Source: DUUS01 sp964416365
GTDB lineage: Bacteria > Bacillota_I > Bacilli_A > RF39 > UBA660
Reading direction: 5' to 3'
DNA: 6,644 bases
NCBI GenBank assembly: GCA_964416365.1
Contig: CAYQDO010000039.1
Location: 1-6,644, forward strand
The notes under the pieces were generated by a model, which had not been told where the DNA came from, ran no database searches, and saw only the letters and a list, made by a program, of their open reading frames with translations. The translations under genes and the position numbers were made by a program. Below, one piece after another: positions 1 to 6,094 of this stretch. Every line of letters begins with the position of its first letter. Positions within the stretch are counted from its first letter, which is position 1.

Positions 1-881
1 GAATTTTTACGGGCCCTTTACGTCAGATAGCTATGGGACTTACTCAATTACAAGGAGCTGCTGCTGCTAGTGAAAGAGTCTTTGAATTTCTAAACGAAGA
101 AGAAATGAGCAAGGAGAAGAATACTAACGAACTAAAAACAGAAGATGTTAAAGGGAATATTGAATTTAAGAATGTTAATTTCGGTTATAATTCTAATAAA
201 TTAATTATTAAAGACTTTAGTGCTAAAATTAAAGCTGGTCAAAAGATTGCCATTGTAGGGCCTACCGGTGCAGGTAAAACTACTTTAGTAAATTTACTTA
301 TGAAATTTTATGATATAAGAGATGGAGAAATTCTGATTGATGGAGTATCAATTAAAGAATTAACCAGAGAAAATGTTCGAAAATTATTTATTATGGTTTT
401 ACAGGATACTTGGTTATTTGAAGGTACCATTAGAGAAAATATTGCTTATAATCATCCCAATATTAGTGATGACACTATTAAAGAGATATGTACTACAATA
501 GGGTTAGATCATTTTATTAAAACTATTAATAATGGACTAGACTATCATGTGATTGATTCAGAAAGTATTTCGGCCGGACAAAGACAGTTAATTACAATCG
601 CTCGCGGCATGATTAGTAATGCACCATTTTTGATTTTAGATGAAGCTACTAGTAGTGTTGATACCAGAACGGAAGAACTGGTGCAAAAAGCCATGGATAA
701 GCTTATGAAAGGAAGAACATCCTTTATTATCGCACACCGTTTATCAACGATTAAAAATGCTGATTTAATCCTTGTTATGAATGAAGGGAATATCGTAGAA
801 AAAGGGAATCACAAAGAACTTCTAAAACTAAATGGTTTTTATGCGGAACTATATAATTCTCAGTTTACGAAATTAGATTAA
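1..881 (+). CDS. ABC exporter half-transporter, C-terminal part (5'-truncated by window)
   Basis: This is the end of a multidrug/lipid-type ABC exporter with a fused membrane domain and ATPase; the start lies before the window. The reading frame is open from base 3, and residues before the first visible Met (base 33) read as the end of a transmembrane domain (FTGPLRQIA), so that Met is internal. Counting from it, the nucleotide-binding domain shows an A-loop Tyr52, Walker A GPTGAGKTT (76-84), Q-loop Gln124, signature ISAGQ (179-183, a variant of LSGGQ), Walker B FLILDE (199-204) with the catalytic Glu204, D-loop SSVD and H-loop His235. All catalytic residues are present, so this is an active ATPase half. 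Families of this kind (MdlB/Atm1-like) work as homodimers or as heterodimers with a gene next door; a partner upstream is possible but not visible. The substrate cannot be told. A terminator starts at the stop codon, so it is not co-transcribed with mraZ. Confidence 0.93.
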   Translation, partial: IFTGPLRQIAMGLTQLQGAAAASERVFEFLNEEEMSKEKNTNELKTEDVKGNIEFKNVNFGYNSNKLIIKDFSAKIKAGQKIAIVGPTGAGKTTLVNLLMKFYDIRDGEILIDGVSIKELTRENVRKLFIMVLQDTWLFEGTIRENIAYNHPNISDDTIKEICTTIGLDHFIKTINNGLDYHVIDSESISAGQRQLITIARGMISNAPFLILDEATSSVDTRTEELVQKAMDKLMKGRTSFIIAHRLSTIKNADLILVMNEGNIVEKGNHKELLKLNGFYAELYNSQFTKLD

Positions 882-913
882 AATATCTTAATAAAAATAA
901 GATATTTTTTTTT
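881..913 (+). terminator. Intrinsic terminator of the ABC exporter gene
   Basis: A perfect 10-bp inverted repeat, AAATATCTTA at 881-890 and TAAGATATTT at 898-907, encloses a 7-nt A-rich loop. It runs straight into a T tract (905-913). The stem is AT-rich, but the hairpin plus T run is the classic Rho-independent form. It begins on the last base of the stop codon and separates the transporter from the division operon. Confidence 0.88.
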
Positions 914-965
914 GTCAATAAATATGTAAAGTCATAAAAAAATCTAAAAAGTTTCTTAAAACATA

Positions 966-994
966 TTGATTATTTTAGATATCTAATGTAATAT
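966..994 (+). promoter_or_regulatory. SigA-type promoter of the mraZ operon
   Basis: A -35 box TTGATT (966-971) and a -10 box TAATAT (989-994) are separated by exactly 17 bp, the preferred SigA spacing. A TG dinucleotide lies directly before the -10 box. Transcription would start near base 1000-1003, inside the array of MraZ boxes. The spacer holds a 12-bp perfect palindrome (975-986). The assignment is by pattern only. Confidence 0.7.
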
Positions 995-1031
995 AGTGGT
1001 AGACAGTGACATGATGTGGAAGAAAGTGGGG
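995..1031 (+). promoter_or_regulatory. MraZ operator: four GTG-centred boxes at 10-bp period
   Basis: GTGGT (996), GTGAC (1006), GTGGA (1016) and GTGGG (1026) begin exactly 10 bp apart, so they lie on one face of the helix. MraZ is known to autoregulate its operon by binding direct (G)TGGG-like repeats separated by about 5 bp upstream of mraZ, and this array fits that rule in spacing and place. The boxes start 2 bp after the -10 box and cover the probable start of transcription, so bound MraZ would block RNA polymerase. The second box is the most divergent (GTGAC). The fourth overlaps the mraZ ribosome binding site. Confidence 0.85.
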
Positions 1032-1033
1032 GA
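1026..1033 (+). promoter_or_regulatory. mraZ ribosome binding site (overlaps MraZ box 4)
   Basis: The G-rich run GTGGGGGA sits 5-6 nt before the ATG at 1039. It is not a standard AGGAGG but is the only purine-rich candidate, and it fixes the start of mraZ at 1039 rather than at the second ATG (1045). It coincides with the last MraZ operator box. Confidence 0.6.
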
Positions 1034-1038
1034 TTTCG

Positions 1039-1482
1039 ATGTTAATGGGAGAATATCACCATAACATTGATGATAAGGGTCGCCTTATCATTCCTAGTAA
1101 GTTTAGGTACGAACTAGGCGAAAAATTTATTGTCACTCGTGGTCTTGATAAATGTTTATTCGTTTATTCAAGTACTGAGTGGGACAAAATAGTTAGTAAA
1201 TTAAAAAGCTTACCGTTTACGAATAAAGATGCACGAAATTTTACCCGATTCTTCTTATCAGGCGCTGCTGAATGTGAATTCGACCGACAAGGTAGAATTA
1301 ACATTACCTCCCCATTGGTTAGTTACGCCGGTTTAACGAAAGAATGCGTTGTAATCGGCGCAAATGACCGCCTTGAGATTTGGTCAAAAGAGGCATGGGA
1401 AGAGTTTTTATCAAAAAATGAAGACAGCTTATCAGACATAGCCGAAAATCTATTTGCATCAGGTCCATATGAAACATTATAG
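1039..1482 (+). CDS. mraZ: Transcriptional regulator MraZ
   Basis: MraZ is a DNA-binding protein that forms ring-shaped oligomers and represses the division/cell-wall operon it heads. The 147 residues match the usual length (about 143). Two SpoVT/AbrB-type half-domains are visible, each with the hallmark DxxGR motif: DDKGRLIIP at 11-19 and FDRQGRINIT at 81-90. The N-terminus MLMGEYHHNID closely resembles known MraZ starts (MFMGEYxHxID), supporting the ATG at 1039. The gene overlaps rsmH by 14 bp, so the two are translationally linked. The array of boxes in front of it makes autoregulation very likely. Confidence 0.97.
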   Translation: MLMGEYHHNIDDKGRLIIPSKFRYELGEKFIVTRGLDKCLFVYSSTEWDKIVSKLKSLPFTNKDARNFTRFFLSGAAECEFDRQGRINITSPLVSYAGLTKECVVIGANDRLEIWSKEAWEEFLSKNEDSLSDIAENLFASGPYETL

Positions 1483-2392
1483 CGTTTTAAAAAATGAAGC
1501 TATTGAAGGGTTAAATATTAATCCTGATGGAATTTATGTAGATGCAACACTTGGATATGCAGGTCATTCTGAAGAAATTTTGAAGCGATTAAGAAGGGGT
1601 TTCCTATTCGCCTTTGACCAAGATGAAGATGCTATTCATTTTGGTCAACAAAGACTATCTAAAGTTAGTAATAACTTTAAAATAATATATGCCAATTTTG
1701 AAAATCTAAAGGAATGTCTAAATAAAGAAGGAATAATTAAAGTAGATGGTATCATCTTTGATTTAGGCTTATCTAGTCCGCAAATTAATGAAGCGGAAAG
1801 AGGCTTTACCTTTATGCATAATGCTCCTTTAGATATGAGAATGGATAAACAAAATAAACTAACAGCTGAGATAGTAGTAAATGATTATAGTTTAGAAGAT
1901 TTAATTAATATATTCTTCATTTATGGTGAAGAAAAATTTTCTAAAACAATAGCTAAGAATATAACCACATATCGAGAAACACAAAAAATTACTCGAACAA
2001 AAGAATTAGTGGAAATCATTAAATCTTCGGTTCCTTTAAAATACTTCCTTAATAATCATCCTGAAAGACAAATATTTCAAGCTATTAGAATCGAAGTAAA
2101 CAGAGAATTAAAAGTTCTAGAAAAAGCTTTAGAAGAAGCAATAGAACTACTAAATCCTCAAGGAAGAATATGCGTTATTTCCTTTCATTCCTTAGAAGAT
2201 CGTATTGTTAAGCAAATGTTTAAAAAATATAGCGAAATAAATAAATTAGTTAAAGGTTTACCAGAAATTCCTGAAGAATATAAACCTTTAATTAAATTAA
2301 TAGTAAATAAACCGATTATCCCAACTGAGAAAGAAATTGCTGAAAACAGTCGTAGTAAAAGTGCAAAATTAAGAATAATAGAGAGGTTATAA
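1469..2392 (+). CDS. rsmH: 16S rRNA (cytosine(1402)-N4)-methyltransferase RsmH (MraW)
   Basis: RsmH uses S-adenosylmethionine to add the N4-methyl group to C1402 in the decoding site of 16S rRNA. With the ATG at 1469 the protein has 307 residues, normal for the family. Visible motifs are the SAM-binding DATLGYAGHS (25-34), FDLGLSSPQ (97-105), LDMRMD (121-126), the FQAIRIEVNREL stretch (203-214), ISFHSLEDR (237-245) and the C-terminal NSRSKSAKLR (293-302). An in-frame TTG at 1454 would add five residues, but the family begins MxHxxVLLxE, which matches MKHYSVLKNE from 1469. The start lies inside the end of mraZ with only a weak AGG (1461-1463) ahead, so translation probably depends on ribosomes finishing mraZ. 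It follows mraZ and precedes ftsL, the normal dcw order. Confidence 0.97.
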   Translation: MKHYSVLKNEAIEGLNINPDGIYVDATLGYAGHSEEILKRLRRGFLFAFDQDEDAIHFGQQRLSKVSNNFKIIYANFENLKECLNKEGIIKVDGIIFDLGLSSPQINEAERGFTFMHNAPLDMRMDKQNKLTAEIVVNDYSLEDLINIFFIYGEEKFSKTIAKNITTYRETQKITRTKELVEIIKSSVPLKYFLNNHPERQIFQAIRIEVNRELKVLEKALEEAIELLNPQGRICVISFHSLEDRIVKQMFKKYSEINKLVKGLPEIPEEYKPLIKLIVNKPIIPTEKEIAENSRSKSAKLRIIERL

Positions 2393-2679
2393 TGGCAAAG
2401 AACAAAAAGTTAAAACTAAATAAAGTAGATAAAATGATGGTAACGTTTTTGTTATTATTAGTTTTAATTAGTCCTTTAATCGTGGTCTTTTCCAAAAGTA
2501 TTCTTTCAAGTAGTAATATAGATGTAGAAAAAATTAAAGCTAAAGTTGAAAAGCAAGAAACAATCAACGAAAGCATAACTATGAAAATTAATGAACTTGC
2601 AAGTCTTTCTAATATACAAGACATTGCAAAAGAGTATGGATTGAGTTATATTAATGATAATATTATAATTATTAAATAG
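2392..2679 (+). CDS. ftsL: Cell division protein FtsL
   Basis: This is a 95-aa bitopic membrane protein with a basic cytoplasmic tail (residues 1-14, rich in Lys), one membrane helix (about 15-37) and an extracellular helical segment (about 42-75) with heptad-like Leu/Ile spacing, ending in a short tail. That layout, and its place between rsmH and the division PBP, identify FtsL, which pairs with FtsB/DivIC and activates septal wall synthesis by FtsW-FtsI. FtsL is poorly conserved in sequence, so the call rests mostly on topology and synteny. It is slightly short for a Bacilli FtsL. The start overlaps the rsmH stop (TAATG) and has GAGAGG at 2381-2386 as ribosome binding site. Confidence 0.85.
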   Translation: MAKNKKLKLNKVDKMMVTFLLLLVLISPLIVVFSKSILSSSNIDVEKIKAKVEKQETINESITMKINELASLSNIQDIAKEYGLSYINDNIIIIK

Positions 2680-2690
2680 TTGGTGAGAAA

Positions 2691-4838
2691 ATGAAACAAA
2701 AGAACAATTGCGTAAAATTAAATGAATACTTTTTAATCGTAATTGTTCTTTTATTTGTCTTAATTGCAATTAAAATAGTATATGTATCCGTAAGTCCTTC
2801 AGTTGATGGCATAGATTTAAAAGCTTTAGCGTTATCTAATCGGACAGCTGAAAAAGTTATTAGATCCAAAAGAGGTACTATTTATGATGCTAATAATGAA
2901 GTTTTAGCACAAGATGTTAAGTCTTATACTGTTATAGCTTATTTGGAAGAAACAAGAACTACTGATCCGGATAATCTTAATCATGTTGTAGAAAAAGAAA
3001 GAACTGCTCAAGAATTAAGTTCTTTACTTAACATGAGTGTTGAGTATATTTTAAATCTTTTAAAAAGTGAAAAATTATATCAAGTTGAGTTAGGACCCGG
3101 TGGAAGAGGAATTACCGAGTTAAAAAAACAAGCCATTGAAGCTTTAGATTTGCCAGGAATAGATTTTATTGAAGACTCCAAGAGAGATTATCCAAACGGT
3201 GATTTTTCCCCTTATATTATTGGTTATGCTCGCAAAAATGATCAAGGTGAAATAGCAGGAGAAATGGGTATCGAAGCTAAATTCAATGATAAACTAAAGG
3301 GCGAAAATGGTAAAATAATTTATGAGAAAGACGCTTATGGATATAAAATGGCTGGTAAGCCAGAAATTATAACTCCAGCTACTAACGGTTATGATATATA
3401 CTTAACTTTAGATTCTAATATTCAGATGTATCTTGAAAACTTTATTATGGATTTAGAAAAATATTTTACAGACTGGGCAACCATCACTATTGCTGATGCT
3501 AAGACTGGTGCTATAGTAGGTTCAGCTTCAACTCCTAGTTTTGATCCTAATATCTTAGAAATCAAAAACTATAATAATCCTTTAACTTCATATATTTATG
3601 AACCAGGTTCAACCATGAAAATATTTTCCTTTATGGCAGCTATCGAAAATGGTTTCTATAATGGTGAAGAAACTTATCCATCAGGTAATATTCTTGTTGA
3701 TAATTTTAAAATAAGTGACTGGAACACCCATGGCTGGGGCACTATAGATTTTGATACAGGTTTTACTTATTCGTCAAATACTGCAGCTGTAAGACTAGCT
3801 CAAAGACTAGGTAAAGATAAATTAACCGACTTTTATGAGAAACTAGGATTTGCTCAAACAACTGGAATTGAACTTCCTAATGAATATACTGGTGAAGTGG
3901 AAATGGTCTATGAATCAGAATTAGCTAGTGCTGCCTACGGTCAAGGTATTACGGCTACGCCAATTCAAAATATTCAAGCATTAACTTCTTTAACCAATCA
4001 TGGAGTTACCATGAAGCCTTATATTATTGCTAAAATCGTTGATCCTGATACCGGAGAAGTTATTTATGAAGGCAAAAAGACTGAAGTAAATAAAGTAGCT
4101 AGTGATGATACAATTAAAAAAGTATTAGATTTAATGGATTTAACTGTTAATACTAAAGATGCAGTAGCTACTGGAAAATCTTATCATACGGATGTCTTAA
4201 CTCTAGTAGGTAAGACCGGAACAGCTCAATATACTATGGAAAACGGTAAATACACATCCAGTGCATATAAGAACATTAGAGCATTTTCAGGAGTATTTCC
4301 AAAGGAAAACCCCGAATATATTATCTATCTATCAATAAAAGATTTTGGGGGGACTGCTTCTAATTTAGGTAATCTAACTAAATCAGTCGTAGAATCAATT
4401 GCTAAATATAAAAATATTGAAGACCGAGAATCTGATACTGATAAAACGAAGATAATTAATATAAATAATTATGTTAATCGTCCTAAAAATAATGTGGTTA
4501 CAGAGTTAGAATTACAAGGGTTAGTCCCAATTGTGATTGGTAACGACGAAATAATTATCCGTCAATCTTTAAGTAAAAATACGAAAGTAATTCTAGGAAC
4601 AAAAGTATTCTTAATGACAAATGGAACAGAATATATAATGCCAAATGCTATTGGCTGGAATAGTAGCGAAATAATTAGTTTGGCCAATTTACTGAAACTA
4701 AAATATAATATAAGTGGTTTTGGAAGAGTAAGTAATCTTTCAATCGCACCAAACAGTATCGTAGATTTAAATAGTGTATTAGAAATTACTTTAGATAATA
4801 GGAGTGTAGTAAATGAAAAAAACGACAAAACAACCTAA
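2691..4838 (+). CDS. Division-specific class B penicillin-binding protein (FtsI/PBP2x type) with PASTA domains
   Basis: This is the transpeptidase that cross-links septal peptidoglycan, acting outside the membrane with FtsW and FtsL. It has 715 residues: a membrane anchor (about 11-33), the PBP dimerisation domain (about 55-220, beginning RSKRGTIYDANNEVLA), the transpeptidase domain (about 240-575) and two PASTA-like repeats (about 594-645 and 647-702). The three active-site motifs are intact: STMK with the nucleophile Ser307 and Lys310, SSN (361-363) and KTG (508-510). PASTA domains place it with PBP2x/PBP2B/SpoVD of Bacillota; which of these it matches cannot be settled here, but position after ftsL argues for the vegetative division enzyme. 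GGTGAG at 2682-2687 is the ribosome binding site, 11 bp after ftsL. The 3' end overlaps the next gene by 26 bp. Confidence 0.95.
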   Translation: MKQKNNCVKLNEYFLIVIVLLFVLIAIKIVYVSVSPSVDGIDLKALALSNRTAEKVIRSKRGTIYDANNEVLAQDVKSYTVIAYLEETRTTDPDNLNHVVEKERTAQELSSLLNMSVEYILNLLKSEKLYQVELGPGGRGITELKKQAIEALDLPGIDFIEDSKRDYPNGDFSPYIIGYARKNDQGEIAGEMGIEAKFNDKLKGENGKIIYEKDAYGYKMAGKPEIITPATNGYDIYLTLDSNIQMYLENFIMDLEKYFTDWATITIADAKTGAIVGSASTPSFDPNILEIKNYNNPLTSYIYEPGSTMKIFSFMAAIENGFYNGEETYPSGNILVDNFKISDWNTHGWGTIDFDTGFTYSSNTAAVRLAQRLGKDKLTDFYEKLGFAQTTGIELPNEYTGEVEMVYESELASAAYGQGITATPIQNIQALTSLTNHGVTMKPYIIAKIVDPDTGEVIYEGKKTEVNKVASDDTIKKVLDLMDLTVNTKDAVATGKSYHTDVLTLVGKTGTAQYTMENGKYTSSAYKNIRAFSGVFPKENPEYIIYLSIKDFGGTASNLGNLTKSVVESIAKYKNIEDRESDTDKTKIININNYVNRPKNNVVTELELQGLVPIVIGNDEIIIRQSLSKNTKVILGTKVFLMTNGTEYIMPNAIGWNSSEIISLANLLKLKYNISGFGRVSNLSIAPNSIVDLNSVLEITLDNRSVVNEKNDKTT

Positions 4839-5340
4839 GTCAATTCTTAATTCCCCACATGTTGTATTGATAACTTTAATCATCATAAATTTTTTATTGG
4901 TGTATTTGGGTTATCATATAATGAAATCAGATGATACTTATATGTTTAGTGGTACCGGAGATTACGTAAATGTTTTAAATGGGGTAATAAGTTTAAATTA
5001 TGATATTAATCTATTTGAAGGTTCAGGTGTTAAATATATTAATGAAAAAGATATTTTAGTAACTGAATATAAGGTCGGATATTATATATTAAAAAATGAT
5101 AACTTAATTCCTTTTCTTACTAAAAACAATAAAAATCCTCAAGGTGAGTCTTTAAAAGCTATTTTAGAAGAAGAAAAAGCCTTTACTTTAACTGAACCTT
5201 ATTCCCGCAAAGATTTTTTTACTAAAGATGTTAAAAAAGCTTTTGAAAATGGTTTATTCTTTATTATTGAAGCTAAGACTAAAAATAATGAAGAAATCTT
5301 AGATAAAATAGAAATAAGTATTTCCAAGATATCGAAATGA
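4813..5340 (+). CDS. Unrecognised single-pass membrane protein, last gene of the division operon
   Basis: I do not recognise this 175-aa protein. It has a basic, Lys-rich cytoplasmic N-terminus (1-10), one strong hydrophobic helix (about 16-36) with no cleavage-like motif, and a roughly 135-residue external part. The first half of that part (about 44-105) looks rich in beta strand, with alternating hydrophobic residues and a SGTGDYVNVLNG segment; the second half is helical and Lys/Glu-rich. A strong ribosome binding site (AGGAG at 4800-4804) lies inside the end of the PBP gene, and the ATG at 4813 overlaps it by 26 bp. The overlap and the terminator at its stop make it the last gene of the mraZ operon, so a role beside the division PBP or the septal envelope is a fair inference. 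The topology resembles that of small divisome partners, but no family can be named. Confidence 0.85.
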   Translation: MKKTTKQPKSILNSPHVVLITLIIINFLLVYLGYHIMKSDDTYMFSGTGDYVNVLNGVISLNYDINLFEGSGVKYINEKDILVTEYKVGYYILKNDNLIPFLTKNNKNPQGESLKAILEEEKAFTLTEPYSRKDFFTKDVKKAFENGLFFIIEAKTKNNEEILDKIEISISKISK

Positions 5341-5353
5341 TATCTTTTTTTTT
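5326..5353 (+). terminator. Intrinsic terminator of the mraZ division operon
   Basis: An 8-bp perfect inverted repeat, AAGATATC (5326-5333) and GATATCTT (5339-5346), has a 5-nt loop and is followed by a T tract (5345-5353). The hairpin covers the last codons and the TGA stop (5338-5340) of the preceding gene, so the operon ends without any spare sequence. It resembles the terminator at 881-913. Confidence 0.85.
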
Positions 5354-5381
5354 GTTATTAGATAATCTGATTATGCATAAT
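5352..5381 (+). promoter_or_regulatory. Possible promoter of the lysis cassette, overlapped by palindromic half-sites
   Basis: TTGTTA (5352-5357) and CATAAT (5376-5381) are 18 bp apart, with TG just before the second box; this is a mediocre SigA-like match in very AT-rich DNA. The same stretch carries ATAATC-T-GATTAT (5362-5374) and ATTATGCATAAT (5370-5381), two overlapping perfect inverted repeats that could be an operator. A terminator lies just upstream, so the following genes need some promoter here or downstream of it. Confidence 0.35.
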
Positions 5382-5440
5382 ATCAAATCCTTAATAGTAT
5401 AAAGTGTAAGATACAAATTATCTTATTTATCGGAAATTGG

Positions 5441-5752
5441 GTGAGAAATATTAATAATGAAATTGAGATTGTAGAAAGACTTACCGCAGTAGAAGAAAGG
5501 GAAAAAATTAATAGTCATAGAATAAATGATCATGAAAAAGAAATAAAAGATATTAGTGGGATACTTATATCCATTAAAGAAATAGCCTTAGAAATCAAGT
5601 ATATGCGGAAAGATATGATAGATATAGTAGGCAGACTTAAAGAACTAGAAAATGTGCCAAAAAACCGCTGGAATGAACTCATAAAAACAATTATTACCGT
5701 CTTAGTAACTGCCTTAAGTACTTTCATCTTAGTTAAATTAGGTATTAATTAG
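5441..5752 (+). CDS. XhlA-like lysis accessory protein (coiled coil plus C-terminal membrane helix)
   Basis: This protein has 103 residues if started at the GTG at 5441. A long, highly charged helical region (about 5-72) with a VERLTAVEEREKINSHRIND segment is typical of the haemolysin XhlA family of phage proteins. A short NVPKNRW linker and one C-terminal membrane helix (about 80-99) follow. XhlA of the Bacillus PBSX prophage works with the holin XhlB to release the endolysin, and the order here (XhlA-like, holin, lytic enzyme) is the same. The start is uncertain: GTG at 5441 is itself part of GGGTGAG, which looks like the ribosome binding site, and there is no in-frame ATG until residue 55. 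An ATT at 5450 is better spaced. The gene ends 5 bp before the next. Family assignment is from sequence pattern and context. Confidence 0.8.
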   Translation: MRNINNEIEIVERLTAVEEREKINSHRINDHEKEIKDISGILISIKEIALEIKYMRKDMIDIVGRLKELENVPKNRWNELIKTIITVLVTALSTFILVKLGIN

Positions 5753-5757
5753 AAAGG

Positions 5758-5982
5758 GTGATTAAGATTAGTAATAAAACTTACGATGTCTTAAAATTTA
5801 TAATGCAAATAATCTTGCCGGCTTTTGCGTCATTATACTTTGCTTTATCTGCAATTTGGAAACTACCATATTCTGAAGAAATTGTTGGAACTATTAGTGT
5901 GATAACGGCATTTCTAGGAACAATTTTAAAATTATCAAGTGATACTTATAATAAAAAAGAAAAGGAAGAATCCTATGAATGA
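5758..5982 (+). CDS. Phage-type holin, similar to the r1t family
   Basis: This is a small protein of about 74 residues with two membrane helices (about 11-33 and 41-59) joined by a short turn (KLPYSEE), and a charged Lys/Glu tail of about 12 residues. The sequence pattern ISNKTYDVLKF...LPAFASLYFALSAIWKLPY...IVGTISVITAFLG closely resembles holins of the lactococcal phage r1t type. Holins gather in the membrane and open holes that let the endolysin reach the wall. No ATG is present near the N-terminus. GTG at 5758 abuts the ribosome binding site AAAGGGTGA (5753-5761); ATT codons at 5761 or 5767 are alternatives, and one at 5761 would give the family-like MKISNKTYD. The end overlaps the next small gene by 8 nt. 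Confidence 0.85.
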   Translation: MIKISNKTYDVLKFIMQIILPAFASLYFALSAIWKLPYSEEIVGTISVITAFLGTILKLSSDTYNKKEKEESYE

Positions 5983-6094
5983 AAAATTAACTCAGGAAGA
6001 ATACGAAGCATTATTAGATTTAGAAGAAATTGAAACAGAAGAAATTATTGATGATACTCATCTTGCTAATCACGAGGTTATAGAAAATGATTAA
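5975..6094 (+). CDS. 39-aa acidic microprotein between holin and endolysin
   Basis: A short frame starting with ATG at 5975 encodes MNEKLTQEEYEALLDLEEIE followed by a Glu/Asp-rich tail ending HEVIEND. It is strongly acidic, has no membrane segment and would form a charged helix. A good ribosome binding site, AAAGGAAG (5961-5968), sits 6-7 nt ahead. It overlaps the holin gene by 8 nt and the endolysin gene by 8 nt, the signature of a translated, coupled gene. The function is unknown; small acidic proteins at this place could be lysis regulators or just spacer genes. Confidence 0.7.
   Translation: MNEKLTQEEYEALLDLEEIETEEIIDDTHLANHEVIEND

Noticed and set aside
33..35. ATG at 33 as a true gene start
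   Set aside because: The frame is open upstream to the window edge and encodes residues typical of the end of an ABC exporter membrane domain, so the Met is internal.
921..967. Distant inverted repeat AATATGT / ACATATT before the mraZ promoter
   Set aside because: Seven bp with 33 nt between in very AT-rich DNA is expected by chance.
1454..1456. TTG at 1454 as the rsmH start
   Set aside because: The ATG at 1469 gives the N-terminus expected for the family; the TTG has no better ribosome binding site.
2316..2869. Overlapping minus-strand open frames of 65-102 codons over ftsL and the start of the PBP gene
   Set aside because: They are opposite real, well-identified genes, have low-complexity hydrophobic Phe/Ile/Ser-rich translations typical of AT-rich antisense, and show no sensible start signals.
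4345..4350. Run of six G in the PBP gene as a slippery or phase-variable tract
   Set aside because: It encodes Gly-Gly in an intact, well-matched transpeptidase domain; the run is too short to argue for slippage and no alternative frame is meaningful.
4562..4828. Minus-strand open frame opposite the PASTA region
   Set aside because: It is antisense of a clear domain, with a Ser/Phe/Leu-rich shadow composition.
5338..5340. Mycoplasma-type code with TGA read as Trp
   Set aside because: TGA closes two genes at sensible places (one within a terminator), and Trp is written TGG throughout.
5530..5727. Minus-strand open frame opposite the XhlA-like gene
   Set aside because: It mirrors the charged coiled-coil gene and has a repetitive Ser/Ile/Phe translation; no supporting signals.
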